DNA from: Cryptomeria japonica
Taxonomy: Eukaryota > Streptophyta > Pinopsida > Cupressales > Cupressaceae
Assembly (NCBI RefSeq): GCF_030272615.1
Contig: NC_081406.1
Coordinates: forward strand, 397,256,439-397,320,438
Length of the DNA: 64,000 nucleotides
Reading direction: 5' to 3'
The notes beneath the pieces were generated by a model. That model was not told the origin of the DNA. It saw only the letters and a program-made list of their open reading frames with translations, and made no database searches. Below, piece after piece: positions 1 to 11,187 of this stretch. The number at the start of each line of letters is the position of its first letter. The stretch's first letter is position 1. The position numbers and the translations under genes were made by a program.

Positions 1-1220
1 TCACAAAGTGAGGAGCAACATAATAGGTCATAAATATTCATATTGGCAATGATAGCACCACATATTGTCCTTTGTTACATGAATAATCTCATCATCAACT
101 AAATATTAAATTTTAATATACAGATCATGGCATTCATTAGTAGATGTGTAACTTGGAATAATGAATGAAATAACTACAAGACTATGCTAAGCTACCACAG
201 ACTCTAAAATCCTACAGAACATCAAAGATTACCAATAAAACAAAATAAAAGAAGTAAAATAAAATAGGTAAACCTCCAATTACTATCTAATTGTGTCCTA
301 CCACCTTTGATCTTGTTTATTGGTGTGGTTTCTCTCAGATTGCACTAATTCTAGTTTTCAAGATGACAATAGATGAACAGATAGTGGTATTTAAATACTA
401 AATGCAAGCTAAATGGATTTATGCAAAAACTATGCTAAGCCAAGGTACACTATAATTGCTAAATGCTCTAATTGCTCTAAGATAACCTGATTGTAAGATA
501 ACAACTAGTTTCAAATTACTAGAGAAATGCATCTTTTATAGACTTTGCATGAGAAAAATCCTACATGGCAAGGATCAATGGTTGAGAGTGAATCTTGATA
601 GATTAATGGATGTGAATGATTGGTTAGAATGTGAGAGAAAAAGGAGGAAGATGTTCCTCCTACACATGTAGGGTGGAGGAAATGGTGGAAGAAGAGTCCA
701 AGTGGCAGCATGCTCACCTTGACCATAGTTGAAAACCCCAAGAGTGTAGGATGGTTGGAGATGATCTAGGAAATGCAAGACAAGTGGATTTTGACTAGGC
801 TAAGGTGGACAAAACCTCCTCTAAAGATTTAGGAGTAGTGGAGAGAATATAGGGAGTAGGAGGACAACTAGATTTTTTCCTCCCCTTGACTAGGACTTAT
901 AAGTTGAGGATTAAATTTAGCTAATTTAAATAATAGGAAAAATTAATTTATTTAGCCACATAGAAATGAGTTGGAAAGTGAGATGATGTGGAAAAAATTT
1001 AAATAAATAATTTAGAATTATTTATTCAAAGAGGACTCTAGAAGAATTATAGAAATAATTAAATAATTGATATTTAATTAATAAATTTATTGACATAGAA
1101 GAAGAGGAGCAATGTATTAAATAAATAAACTTTTCAATTTATTTATTTAATAGAAGAATAACCATTAAATAAATAATTAATATCTATTTAATTAAACATA
1201 GCCATTTTTAGGTGTATACA
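1..1220 (-). repeat. Element I: 3' LTR (truncated by the window start)
   Basis: This is AT-rich non-coding sequence whose right end (GGTGTATACA at 1211-1220, just after CCATTTTTA) matches the right ends of C's LTRs at 23409 and 42630. Directly inside it, 1221-1238 is a pyrimidine tract that reads as a polypurine tract on the minus strand. Together these define the 3' LTR of a minus-strand Tat-type gypsy element. The other LTR end was not found, so the LTR is at least about 1.2 kb, or its left part belongs to something else. Confidence 0.7.
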
Positions 1221-1238
1221 TTTTACCCCTCTTTGAGA
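1221..1238 (-). other. Element I polypurine tract
   Basis: On the minus strand this reads TCTCAAAGAGGGGTAAAA immediately before the LTR start TGTATACACC. C has the equivalent tract at 23410-23427. Such a tract primes plus-strand DNA synthesis in LTR retrotransposons. Confidence 0.7.
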
Positions 1239-2340
1239 CAATGTTGGAACAACATTGTTTCAAAGAAAAATTAAAGATTAAATCAAGTCTCAATTTTGCC
1301 CCTAATGTTGATAAAATATTGATGTCATGCCCCCTCAGGAGATTGATCAACATTAAATTTTGAAAAATTTAAATAATTGATCAATCTCACGAAAAATTAT
1401 AAGTCCTGAGATAAATGTGTGAAAATTTGATTTTTGAAATAAAAATGCCTCAAACTTTAGAAAATTAAAACATATCCAATCAGGTCATTTATGAGTTAGC
1501 TATGGTTAGGCCCATTGCCAAATTAATTGCATACTTGGAGCTTGGAGAGTGAAGAGAGGTGAGCCACTTGGAGATATTGGAGTGTTGCCAGCTATTACGA
1601 TGGTGATTCCCTACCACAAACACCAGTTTGAACAAGTGTGTAGATTTCAGAGGCCACCAGTCTATGGTCCCCTCGTAGGTACCCCTAATCCTACCTTGTA
1701 TAAAAATTTTAATGCATTTTTATATCAAAATTTGAATTTTGAAATTTCACACTAGCTAGGGTTTTTCGATTTTGCTAATTTTTTGGTTGTTTTGGTGCAT
1801 TCATTAATAGTTTTAGTGTATTAAATAGATTTTGTAGTGCTTTTACATATTGTAGCACATATGTATGATTAATTAGCACTTTTGGTGGTTGTTTTCATGC
1901 ATTTATTAATTTAGCGCTTCTGTGTAGTTTGTCAGCACATATGTTATTTTAAATGACATTTTTTATTATTTTGCACATTTATTTATTGTATTCACACATT
2001 TGAGAAGTTATGTAGTACAAATGATAGTTATATCATGTTTTATAGATGATTTAGTGCTTTCATATTTTTCTTTAGTGCATTTGATAATATTAGCACAAAT
2101 GGGTATTTTGCTAGCGCATGTGTTAATCACTTTAGTGCTTTGTTGTATGAAGTCAATAATTGATGTAGATAGATCATTTCTTGAAATGTTTGATAAGGGA
2201 TGACCATGATGAATGGTTGTGATTTGATAGGATCTCAGAGAGGCTGATCTAGTCCCTAAAGAGCTAATAGGTTAGACATATGTGTCGATGGCTGACATAG
2301 ACAACAATGTTTGATTATCCAAGAGATTTTAGATGTCTTA
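1239..2340. other. Element I 3' internal non-coding region, with a degenerate AGCAC/AGTGC array
   Basis: The first roughly 250 bases resemble C's 3' internal region (23428 onward), with short blocks such as a TGCCCC run followed by GAGATTGATCAA. From about 1500 the match is lost and the sequence leads into the PMD gene remnant. Between about 1790 and 2150 a loose array of TTAGTGC, TTAGCAC, TAGCGC and CAGCACATATG words recurs about ten times. No coding sequence is supported here. The segment may be the promoter or 5' flank of the PMD gene. Confidence 0.5.
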
Positions 2341-4345
2341 CATTATTGAGAGCGGTTTCTTGCAATGAGATACTTGATTACTAACTTAGATGCATCAACT
2401 ATTAGATATATAGATGCATGTGGGTTGAGGAAACTCTTGTACATGATTGAGATTAAGACAAACATGGGGTTACTGACAACACTCATAAAGAGGTGGTATA
2501 GTGACCACAACTCTTTACACCTTCTTATCAGATAGATTAGTGTGATACTAGAGGATGTGCATAGGATTATGCTCATCTCAATTATGGAAAGATTGTATAG
2601 TATGATTACCATGAGAGGGGTGGTATAGCACCATTGTAGAGATTTTTTGGTGATGATACGATTGATGGCTCAGAGGTTTGCTAGGAGGACATGTTGATAT
2701 AATATGAGTCATTACCCTCAGTATTAGTTGGATTGATTAGAGGGTTTATTTTTCTTGATAGGAGGTCACAAGGACTCTCAGTTGGATGGGGCCACATTTT
2801 GGAGCAAATGATGTATCACAGGACCAGATATTCTTGGGGAGTGTGTATGCTTGCTCATTTATATCATAATTTACACCAGGTAGTGTATGATGGGGTAGGA
2901 ATTTTATCTATTGGTGTTACTTTACTACATATATGGTGTTGGGAGCACATTGTTGTTACATGGCCAGTACATGATCGAGTGCAGGATGATGGCCAACCTT
3001 ACATTTATGTGTATAGTGGTGTTGTCACCTAGTCTAAGTTGGGTAAGTTAGAGTACTAGACATATGTGTTGGATACCATAGATACTGTGGTATGGAGACC
3101 ATATGTTGCATGCAAGACATGTATGGATGGTGATAGGGAGCTTCCAATGATCTTTCATAGTCGATATTTGATTGGCCAGACTCATGTGATTGAGCATTAG
3201 TTGATTGCATAGATATATAGGGAGTTTGGATGTATTCAGGGGATGTCGTAGGGTTTAGCCTTGTATGTTTGGTCATATGAGTATAGAACAAAGTGGGGGC
3301 CATCAATTTATTTTGATATTGCCTATGCTAATTTTATTGTGATGCCTCATCTTTCATATAATTTGTGGCCACATTTAATAGATGCGGGTGTAATAAATGA
3401 TTATGCTTGATATTTTGTAGAGTACCCATCTATGTGTCTAAGCCACCACCTAGTTTTGGTAATGAGGATGGATAGCCCCATCCTAGAAGGAGATGATGAT
3501 AGATTGCATGGGGTGGTGATGATGGTGGAGGAGGGGGAGGTGGGAGAGGGAGAGGGAGAGGTGAGGCTAGGGTTCATGGTAGATCCTTTAGAGCTAGGGT
3601 GACAGGGCCTATGTTGATGATGGGTGACCAAGATGGAGGCAGAGATGGAGGGAGAGATGGGGCGGGGGGATGAAGGGAGGGGTAGAGATGAAAGTTGGGG
3701 TGGAGAGGTTAGATGAGCTCCCTTGAGGATTGGATAGGATATTGGTGGTGTAGGGGGCCATGGGAGTTATGTGGAGGGAGATGAATCAAAGGATGATGTG
3801 CCACTTATTAGGTAGAGGGTGGTGAGGATACAATAGGTGGATTCCCTAATACAGATACAAAAACTAGTAGAGCAACCATAGGTACATGATCCTCATATTC
3901 AACGACAAGATAACACTGCTACTTTGGGGGCTTAGATTACACAGTTGTAGGCACAGATTCAGACTCTAACATCAGAGAGGGATACCGCTAGAGAGAAGGT
4001 TAGGGGTATTTTCATAGAAGGATAATATCATTGAGCGCTATGTCCATGCTAAGAGTATCCTTGAGAACATAAAGTGCATTGGGAATGAGGGCCTTCATAT
4101 AGATACTATTAGAGAGATGGTACATGTTGGGAAGGATATTATTTGCTAGCATCAGTTATATTATGATGTTGTTCCTCCTGGCCATAGAGAAGGAAGCTAC
4201 ATCCCTTCCTCCCAACGGCCATCCAGACGAGCACATACAAAGAGTGGTGGTGTCATTGGGCCTCCACAAAGAGATTTAGATCTAGGGGCAAGACCATCTA
4301 GTGGGTCAAGTATAGGACATCAAATACCAATAGCCTCTAGAGGGA
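2341..4345 (+). pseudogene. Plant mobile domain (PMD) protein remnant, antisense inside element I
   Basis: The plus strand from about 2365 reads, with stops, through a block containing ACGLRKLL, LTTLIKRWYSD and ISVILEDVHRIM, then in a second frame from 2733 through LSVGWGHIL, SWGVCMLAHLYH, TLLHIWCWEH, VVWRPY and HVIEH..IYREFGCIQGMS. Order and spacing fit the PMD family (MAIN-like proteins and related transposon proteins): the LxxLxxRW and LEDV motifs, the LxxLYxxL and LLxxWxWE helices, then the WxPY and FGxxQ motifs. A Gly/Arg-rich stretch (about 3520-3680) and a polar tail (to about 4345) follow, as in other PMD proteins. There are at least ten in-frame stops and at least one frameshift, so no protein is made. 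It lies between I's 3' LTR and its integrase on the opposite strand. Extra antisense ORFs in this position are known in Tat-lineage elements. Confidence 0.72.
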
Positions 4346-5997
4346 GTGCTACTTGATGCTTTAAGACTTGATTTCATGATTTGTTGTATCATATGGGATT
4401 GCATATTTTTGAGGACTCAAATATCATTGTATACTTGGACATTTTGTGATTTTATCATGATATACAGACAAACATTGATGGACTCTCTATATGGTTTTAT
4501 TCTATTTTCATGCATGCTATTACAATGATGATTCTTACATGCATTTCTTAGATTGATTTCTATCATGATCTTATATACATTGATCTATGAGATACCGATG
4601 TCATGATTCTTTACATTCTTACTATGATGATGTTAGATGTATGGTACTTATGATCTATATGATGACGGTCATGATATTTTATTATGATTAATGAGATTCT
4701 TATAATGCCTATATCATGCAATAATGTTATGACAATAAAATGTTTATGAAATAATGGTATATACATATGTTATATGAGATAACTATATGATGAGTTGAAA
4801 TATTATATGATGAAATTCTTATATGGATGTGCTATATGCAATCCTATTTCAAATTCATAAATATGATGATGATAATATGAACAATGGATAATGATAAATT
4901 AACTTAAATGATCTTAAATAAAAAATGTGATGGACACTAAATAGTAATGATAAGATAATTAAAATGAAAAAAATATCTACGATGAATGAAATTGAAAAAA
5001 CTCTAAATGATAAGATTAATGCAAATGTTTTTGTTTTCCCAAGTATACTCAATCACAAATTTGACAACCATTAATCCTAAATGATAAAATAATAACCTAA
5101 TGAATGGATGATAAAATGCTTATAATATAATGAAATGAAAAACTAATATAAATAATTTTGCCATCTTTCCAACATATTGTTATAGTTCTTTGTTTCATCA
5201 TTGATCTTTTAAAATGTTATAATAAAATAAAAGCACCTAGGTATAGTTACACTAGGATGACCTGAGTATTTCTTACATGGATTTTGATTTAGGAAGTTAA
5301 TACAAGCATCAAGGTATAACGAGACCAAGATGACCTGAGTATACCTTGCATCAACAAAAAATGATTATCCCCTTTTATGCATAACTTGAAACATCCTTGA
5401 TGATCTTTTTCCAATCATGTCCTTAGATGAGTATACACATTACTGAAGAATAATCCACAAGCAACAAACAAAGAAAATAACCATGCCCCATCATAGCTCC
5501 TCTAGTCTCAAACATCCTCAAGTATCATATGGAACATGATTAACAAAAATTAAAATACAAACATTGAACCTTACATGCCATAGATATGTTTTCTTATCAA
5601 AACATATATGATCATCCCATTCAATGGTTTTTTTGGTATAAATTATCATTGTTTTAGATTGATCTTAGAAGTTGATGTATCATGATTCTCTTATACTAAT
5701 TGTCCAATTGTCCATTACCTGACTTTATTTAAACCATGTTGTTATGTTTCTTGTTATGTGTGTATCAAAATCCAAATTGTTATCCTCTGAAGTATGACAT
5801 TAAAGGATCCTACTTCGTAACTAGGTCGAGGATTTCCCCCCAACATAGGAATGAAATTCCTTATTATGGATGAATGGATTATAGAAAGATGGATGACAAT
5901 TTATTATGGAAGGAACAAGATGGGTGTATGGAACCACTTGTTCACAAGCCATGGAAGGATTTTATTGATGCAATATACACAATGGGAAATGGACACG
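4346..5997. other. Element I 3' internal non-coding region
   Basis: Low-complexity, AT-rich sequence with no supported gene. Two copies of a block ending GATGACCTGAGTA (about 5235-5270 and 5311-5345) match two similarly spaced copies in C (24275-24306 and 24349-24384). This shows the segment is the same 3' internal region as in C, although it lies beyond the PMD gene. It ends abruptly at the J insertion. Confidence 0.6.
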
Positions 5998-6457
5998 TGT
6001 GAGATTTTTCCCAGATCAAGGGATCAATGAAAAATACAATAGAGAGACAAAATATTGATAGGAATAAACTATATTCTATCAAGATGAAAATATTGATCAA
6101 TTGGATCATCAATCATTACATATAATAAATATGAGCCTACTTATATAGGCAAGGCTATATGGATATGTGAGCACACAAACATGACATGTGGCTGAATAAG
6201 AAACAAGGGTCGGTAGGAAATAGGTGTCGGTAGGTAGGAGAAACAATATAATATTCCACATGAGGTGGATCACCCACTTAATGTGGAATGTAACAAAAAG
6301 ATAAGTCCACAAAAGGTGGAAATTCTCCTACACACACTATCCCAATGTGGCAGAAACACCCAAGTGTCTCATACCCAAACTACTATGAAATGCATTTCCT
6401 AAGTAAACTTGAGTAAGGTGTAATAATATCCATGATGAATAATTATTTACACCAACA
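5998..6457 (-). repeat. Element J 3' LTR
   Basis: A 460-bp repeat with TG..CA ends, paired with 10480-10939. It is followed at 6458-6466 by ACCCCCCTT, a purine-rich tract (AAGGGGGGT) on the minus strand, as expected just upstream of a 3' LTR. Confidence 0.88.
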
Positions 6458-6833
6458 ACCCCCCTTAAGTGCAACTTAGGGGAATGCACTTAAATCTACA
6501 ATGTAACTAAGCAATGCAAGATGGGTCTCAGCTACTAGGCCATGTTAGGTACCCATGTACAAATGCAAATCCATGCAAACCAATGAAATGAAATTTTTCA
6601 CAAAGCGAGGAAAGAGAGAAAAACCCAATGGGAAAAAACCTTCCCCCAAAACAGAGATGAAAACTAGATACAAAGAACTCTCATAGAAGTATGTGAAAGA
6701 CAAAACCCCATGTGAGGAAAAAGTCCCCCCTATATGAGAGAAGAAGAAGAGAAGCTAGGTAGCCCCCCCTCAATGTGGAATCTACACCAATGATAGAACC
6801 TCGATGATGAATGAAGAAACTACTCTGCGAACG

Positions 6834-7766
6834 TCAAACCATGTTCCTCCCCTTAGGAAGAAACAAAACCAAAGGTGGACCCAAAAAGTCTCCCCAACCA
6901 TGAAGGGAAGATGTAGGAAAAATACTCATGATGAAAGGAATCTCTGAAAAATGCTCAAGTGTCCCCATGTCAATGTTGAAAGTTACCCCCTCCAAAGGTG
7001 GTAAACTGCGCCACACTACTGAAGAAGGCACTCCAAGATCTAGTGGAGATGAATGTAGAACAATGTTCAAAGATTCATATATCTCCTTAAAAGATAAAGA
7101 GACCTCCCCCAATTGCTGGACAAAAGTATCCACAATCATGTCAACCTCTAAAGATTGATCATGTAGAGAATGCACAAGAGGGTCAGAGTGATCCCTCACA
7201 AAAAACAAAGAAGGATATTCATCAAAGAGAAGATGAATGTCATCAATGATGTCTCCCAAATCTGCAATGTAGGACTCCACAAACAAACCTGCAATGTCTG
7301 TCAAGTAGTCATCCCAATCAATTGGAGCTGGAAGACATGAAATATCCTGCTGCACTGAATCACAAGAAGGAAAAATTGTTGCACTAGCTGCATCATCAGG
7401 TGCAATAGGTGGTGTGATATGAAGAGAAGGAGATGAAATGCAAGGCTCAAGAATAGGGTCACATGTGAGAATCCCCAAGTTCAAGTGCCCAATGTTCTCC
7501 TCAAAATCTGAATCATCAACATAGGAAGAATCAACTTCATCAATAGGACCAAAATGTGAAAAAGAGTACAAGCGAGATGCATGATCAACCACCCTAGTCG
7601 CAATGATGGCTCCATTCTCCAAGTCTCTAATGATAACTGAATCAGGTGTGAACTCCACAATTTTCCTAGTTGTCCCATGTTTGATTTGATAGATGGAAAG
7701 AAGATTGTTTGTCAAATGGGATACACACAACACATCATTGAAGGAGTTATCCCCAATGGAAATATA
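6834..7766 (-). pseudogene. Element J unknown C-terminal ORF downstream of protease
   Basis: This continues the gag-protease frame after a TGA at 7767-7769. The first part (NDVLCVSHLTNNLLSIYQI) resembles the strand that follows the protease in copia polyproteins. Beyond SRLYSFSHFG, about 220 residues follow with no integrase zinc finger, no DDE triad and no RT motifs. This part is acidic and rich in Asp, Pro, Ser and Leu (for example DWDDYLTDIAGLF and DLGDIIDDIHLLFDEYPS), with few Lys or Arg, and ends at a stop at 6834. I do not recognise it. It may be a domain unique to this family or an out-of-context remnant. It is open for about 300 codons, longer than chance would suggest in a decayed region. 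Confidence 0.6.
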
Positions 7767-8900
7767 TCATTTCCCAGTCACATCCATGTATGTATAATTT
7801 CCCATCAAAATCTGCAGCATGTGGCAAGGCTCAAATGTAGAAAACATAGACTGCGAAGATGCCATATGATGAGAAGCCCCCGAATCTAGAAACCATCTCC
7901 CTGAATCATGACTTGTAGTAGCACAAAGAGATTGTCCCTTTCTTTTATCTATCCCAAAAGAGTGATCCTTTCCTTTATCTTTATCCTTGGAAGAAGCCGA
8001 TGTAGACATTCTAGAAGGTAGGTTGATTTTGTTCTTCTCAAGAAGATTCTTCAACTCATCAATATCCTTCTTATAACAATGATGTTCATCATGTCCTGAC
8101 TTCTTCCAATATCCATTAAAAAGATTATCCTTATATGATTTCCTCTTAGGTGAGAATGGTTAATCACCTTGTTGTGGAGAGGAAGATTGTGCTCCATCTT
8201 GTTGTGGTTTTGACTTAGGTTTCTTTTTATTCTTTCCTTTTCCTTGATTGCTTTGTTTCCCTTTGTTAGCCACCAAAGCTTGTGACTTTGAAGATTTGAG
8301 AGTCCCCATCTTGGTCAACTTAGATTGCTCAAGTATCAACATCTCCGTGAATGAATCAAATGAGGGAGAAGTGTATGAGGAACCTTGAGCTAACCTATGG
8401 GTGTGAAACCTAGATACAAAGGTTGCATACTCTGAAGGAAGCTTTTCCAACAAGTTATAAACCAATTGAGCATCCTTTTTGTCAGTTCCACAATCCTTTA
8501 GCTTTGCTCTTAGCTCATTTTCTTTTGTGACATAATCTTGGATTGTATCAAAATCCTTGGGATCCAAAGTTGTGAGTTCACTATCAAGCTTGTAGCCCTT
8601 AATCTCATCAACTTGACCATACAATTTCTGAAAAATTTCCCAAGCCTCTTTAATTGTAGTACACTTATCAATGTGAAAAATGAGGTCATCTGATACATAC
8701 TTTCTAAGAGTTCCAAGTGCCATAGCATTCTTAGTAAGCCATTCAATTTGAGCATTAGGATCAGCCTTAGGATTAGGTGGTGCTGTAATAGTTCCATTTA
8801 CATAATGAATGAGTCCTTTTTTCATTAGTTTACTCCATGCCTTAATCTTTGATGATGCATAATCATGAGGAGTTAAAAGTGGAAATTTAGGAGAACCCAT
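7767..8900 (-). pseudogene. Element J gag and aspartic protease (copia type)
   Basis: The start chosen is the ATG at 8900 (MGSPKFPLLTPHDYAS), typical of copia gag of this kind. An upstream in-frame ATG at 8969 is less likely. The gag (residues 1 to about 245) has the UBN2-type fold signals IKEAWEIFQKLYG, YVTKENELRAKL and LLEKLPSEYATF, then a Lys/Gln-rich tail. A TAA at 8160-8162 interrupts it. In the same frame a degenerate zinc knuckle follows (YWKKSGHDEHHCYKK, missing one Cys), then a protease strand with the active-site motif LDSGASHHM (Asp codon at 7884-7886). A TGA at 7767-7769 ends this part. The frame is otherwise kept for more than 2 kb together with the ORF downstream. Confidence 0.8.
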
Positions 8901-10479
8901 AGCACCAAAATGAAAAACCACAAGATAGAGAGAGGCACAATCACACAAGACACCCCCCAAAATACTCAATCAAGAAACCCCCCCCAAAATGGTGATTTGG
9001 CACTTTATGCTTAGTGCATATACAATGGGCCACTTGCAAAACAAGGCAAAGTGGACTTCTGATTTCAATTTGCAACTTCTCAAAATGATATATAAGAGAC
9101 TTCAACAAATAGTGCTAGTGATCTAAACTGAGATCCAAGCAAAATACAAGTACCAAATATGCCAAGAATGGCCAAATATTGAAAGTACAATTTCTACTCA
9201 AAATCACTACAAAAAAATGGAATATTATGAAAGTAGACAAAAAATTATGCACTTTCAAAAAAAATGGCACCTAAAAAGGAGGTCGTATGACCCCAAATGA
9301 AGCCTCTGAAGTTGCAAAATCAGAGATTAGATAGGTACAGTCATGAAGATCTGCAATTTATGAAAAATAAGTCCATCAAAATCAAAAAAATTCTTCCACC
9401 ACTGCAAAGAGCACGAAATTGTAGCCCATTTCAAAAAAAATTGCACCAAAAAAGGAGCAAAAATGAGCAAGATATGGCCTTCCAAAGTTGAACTGCAAAA
9501 TTGAAAAGCTCAATGAGAGGGGGTTAAGAGAAATTTCAAAATACTGCTGATGTGGCATTGAAATTAGAAAATGATGGGCTTAAATTTGACGTCTATCTAC
9601 CCATCAAAAAATTTCACCTCCCTGCCCATTCGACGTTCGTACCATACGGACTGCTGAGGTGGACTGTTGACTAGGCACCTATGTATGCCGACGTGGCAAA
9701 AAATGATTGGCTCGCTAGGATGACATGCTGATGTGTCAAATGACATGGTACTAACTGGGTACTTATGTGGTAGGTGTGATGTGGTGAAGGGCCCCACAGA
9801 TCTACATGGCGGGTGACGTGGCTATACGGATGTGCCACGTGGTGGGGTCGCCGATGGTGTAGCGGCCGACATCGAAGGTGGCTTCCAGTAGGAGCGGTTG
9901 GTGTTCACACCAGCAACAGAGAGTTCAAGGGCCAGTGGGGTCATGGAGGAGCTTGTGTCGGAAGGCGAGGGATGGTGCCGATGGTAGAAGGCCAGGGGGA
10001 GATCACCAAAAGAGGAGTCGACACGTCGGGTCCGTAGCAATGGCGGTCGGGGGGTTGGCGGGAGGCGTCGGAGCAGGTCTATAGCAACGGTTGGCATGGA
10101 GGATGGTCGCGAGAGATGCAGCGAAGCAGAGTATGGTGTCACGGTTGCAGCACTTGAACCTACAATACAACATGTCGGGGGGGGTCTGCGGACCCCCCCC
10201 CAAAAAAAAAAATTGATTTTTTTTTTGCAGAAAAAATAAATATTTGTAATTTTGTTTTGAAATTCGTGCAAATATAGCAAAATTGGTGAAAATTTTTCTC
10301 TCACCAAAATAGGCTGACTTTATAACAAAAATTCATGGAAACGGCCTCCCGGACTCAACCGTGATGTCCAAATTGCTGTATGACGCCCCCAAAAAATGAA
10401 GATCCCCAAATCCGAAAATTGAAGCCTCCAAAATATCTCCAAAAGACTAATCAATGAAGCCCTATAGGCTCTGATACCA
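8901..10479 (-). other. Element J leader, with a GC-rich block and paired hairpins
   Basis: About 1.6 kb separates the primer-binding site from gag. The part at 9590-10200 is clearly richer in G and C than everything around it. An ORF at 9822-10307 (minus) spans this block but has low-complexity Pro/Ser/Arg content, so I do not call it a gene. At 10177-10201 a G run and a C run form a 10-bp stem with a 4-base loop, followed at 10202-10226 by an A run and a T run. Function is unknown. Confidence 0.6.
10467..10479 (-). other. Element J primer-binding site (initiator Met tRNA)
   Basis: The minus strand reads TGGTATCAGAGCC directly after the 5' LTR. This is the standard plant copia primer-binding site, complementary to the 3' end of initiator Met tRNA. 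Confidence 0.92.
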
Positions 10480-10939
10480 TGTGAGATTTTTGCAAGATCA
10501 AGGGCTCAATAAAAAATACAATAGAGAGACAAAATATTGATACGAATAAACTGTATTCTATCAAGATGAAAATACTGATCAACTAGATCATCAATTGTTA
10601 CATACAATGAATATGAGCTCGCTTATATAGGCAAGGCTACATGGATATGTGAGCACACAAACATGACATGTGGCTCAATAAGAAACAAGGGTAGGTAGGA
10701 AATAGGTGTGGGTAGGTAGGAGAAACAATATAATATTCCACATGAGGTGGATCACCCACTGATTGTGGAATGTAACAACAAGATAAGTCCACAAAAGGTG
10801 GAAATTCTCCTACACACACTATCCCAATGTGGCAAAAACACCCAAGTGTCTCATACCCAGACTACTATGAAATGCATTTCCTAAGTAAACTTAAGTAAGG
10901 TGTAATAATATCCATGATGAATAATTATTTACACCAACA
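10480..10939 (-). repeat. Element J 5' LTR
   Basis: The partner of 5998-6457, of the same 460-bp length. It lies next to the primer-binding site and so is the 5' LTR on the minus strand. Confidence 0.88.
10622..10629 (-). promoter_or_regulatory. Putative TATA box in J 5' LTR
   Basis: The minus strand reads CCTATATAAGCG here, about 310 bp into the LTR. The sequence is also present in the 3' LTR (around 6140-6147). It is a good TATA-box match in the expected part of an LTR. No transcript evidence is available. Confidence 0.45.
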
Positions 10940-11187
10940 ATAGGAATATCATGATATACTAAAATAGATGCAAGTAAGAGGTTTTATAAAGGATATGTAC
11001 AAAGATTATGGATATGGAAAAAAATCCAAATAGATAGAAGGGCTAGTTTGTCACAAGTAATGTCTGTTGCCAAGTTTTCAGCACTTGTTTTTATGCACTT
11101 TTTCTGATGCATTTTTCTTTATTTTTATTACATTTTGGTATTCTTTTATTTTTTATTTTGCCCCTTGCATTAGGGTTTTCAAAAATC
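10940..11187. other. Element I internal sequence downstream of integrase
   Basis: Non-coding. The block with CAGCACTTGTTTTTATGCACTTTTTCTGATG (positions about 11077-11108) matches C around 25018-25055, confirming that I resumes here after J. Confidence 0.6.

Larger units (their letters stand above)
5998..10939 (-). mobile_element. Element J: RT-less Ty1/copia-type retrotransposon
   Basis: Two 460-bp direct repeats (5998-6457 and 10480-10939), both starting TGTGAGATTTTT and ending CACCAACA, enclose 4.0 kb. Next to the right LTR is a perfect 13-base primer-binding site for initiator Met tRNA, so the element reads on the minus strand. It encodes gag and a protease remnant followed by an unrecognised ORF. 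No integrase core, RT or RNase H is visible, so it is non-autonomous. The LTRs differ at roughly two dozen positions by eye. The flanking pentamers (ACACG and ATAGG) do not match, so no target-site duplication is visible. Confidence 0.85.

Noticed and set aside
2343-2612. 89-codon minus-strand ORF in the PMD region
   Set aside because: The plus strand carries the PMD motifs; the minus ORF has no match and is a shadow.
9822-10307. 161-codon minus-strand ORF in J's leader
   Set aside because: It follows from the GC-rich block and homopolymer hairpins; composition is low complexity and no motif is seen. It is kept only as a note in the leader entry.
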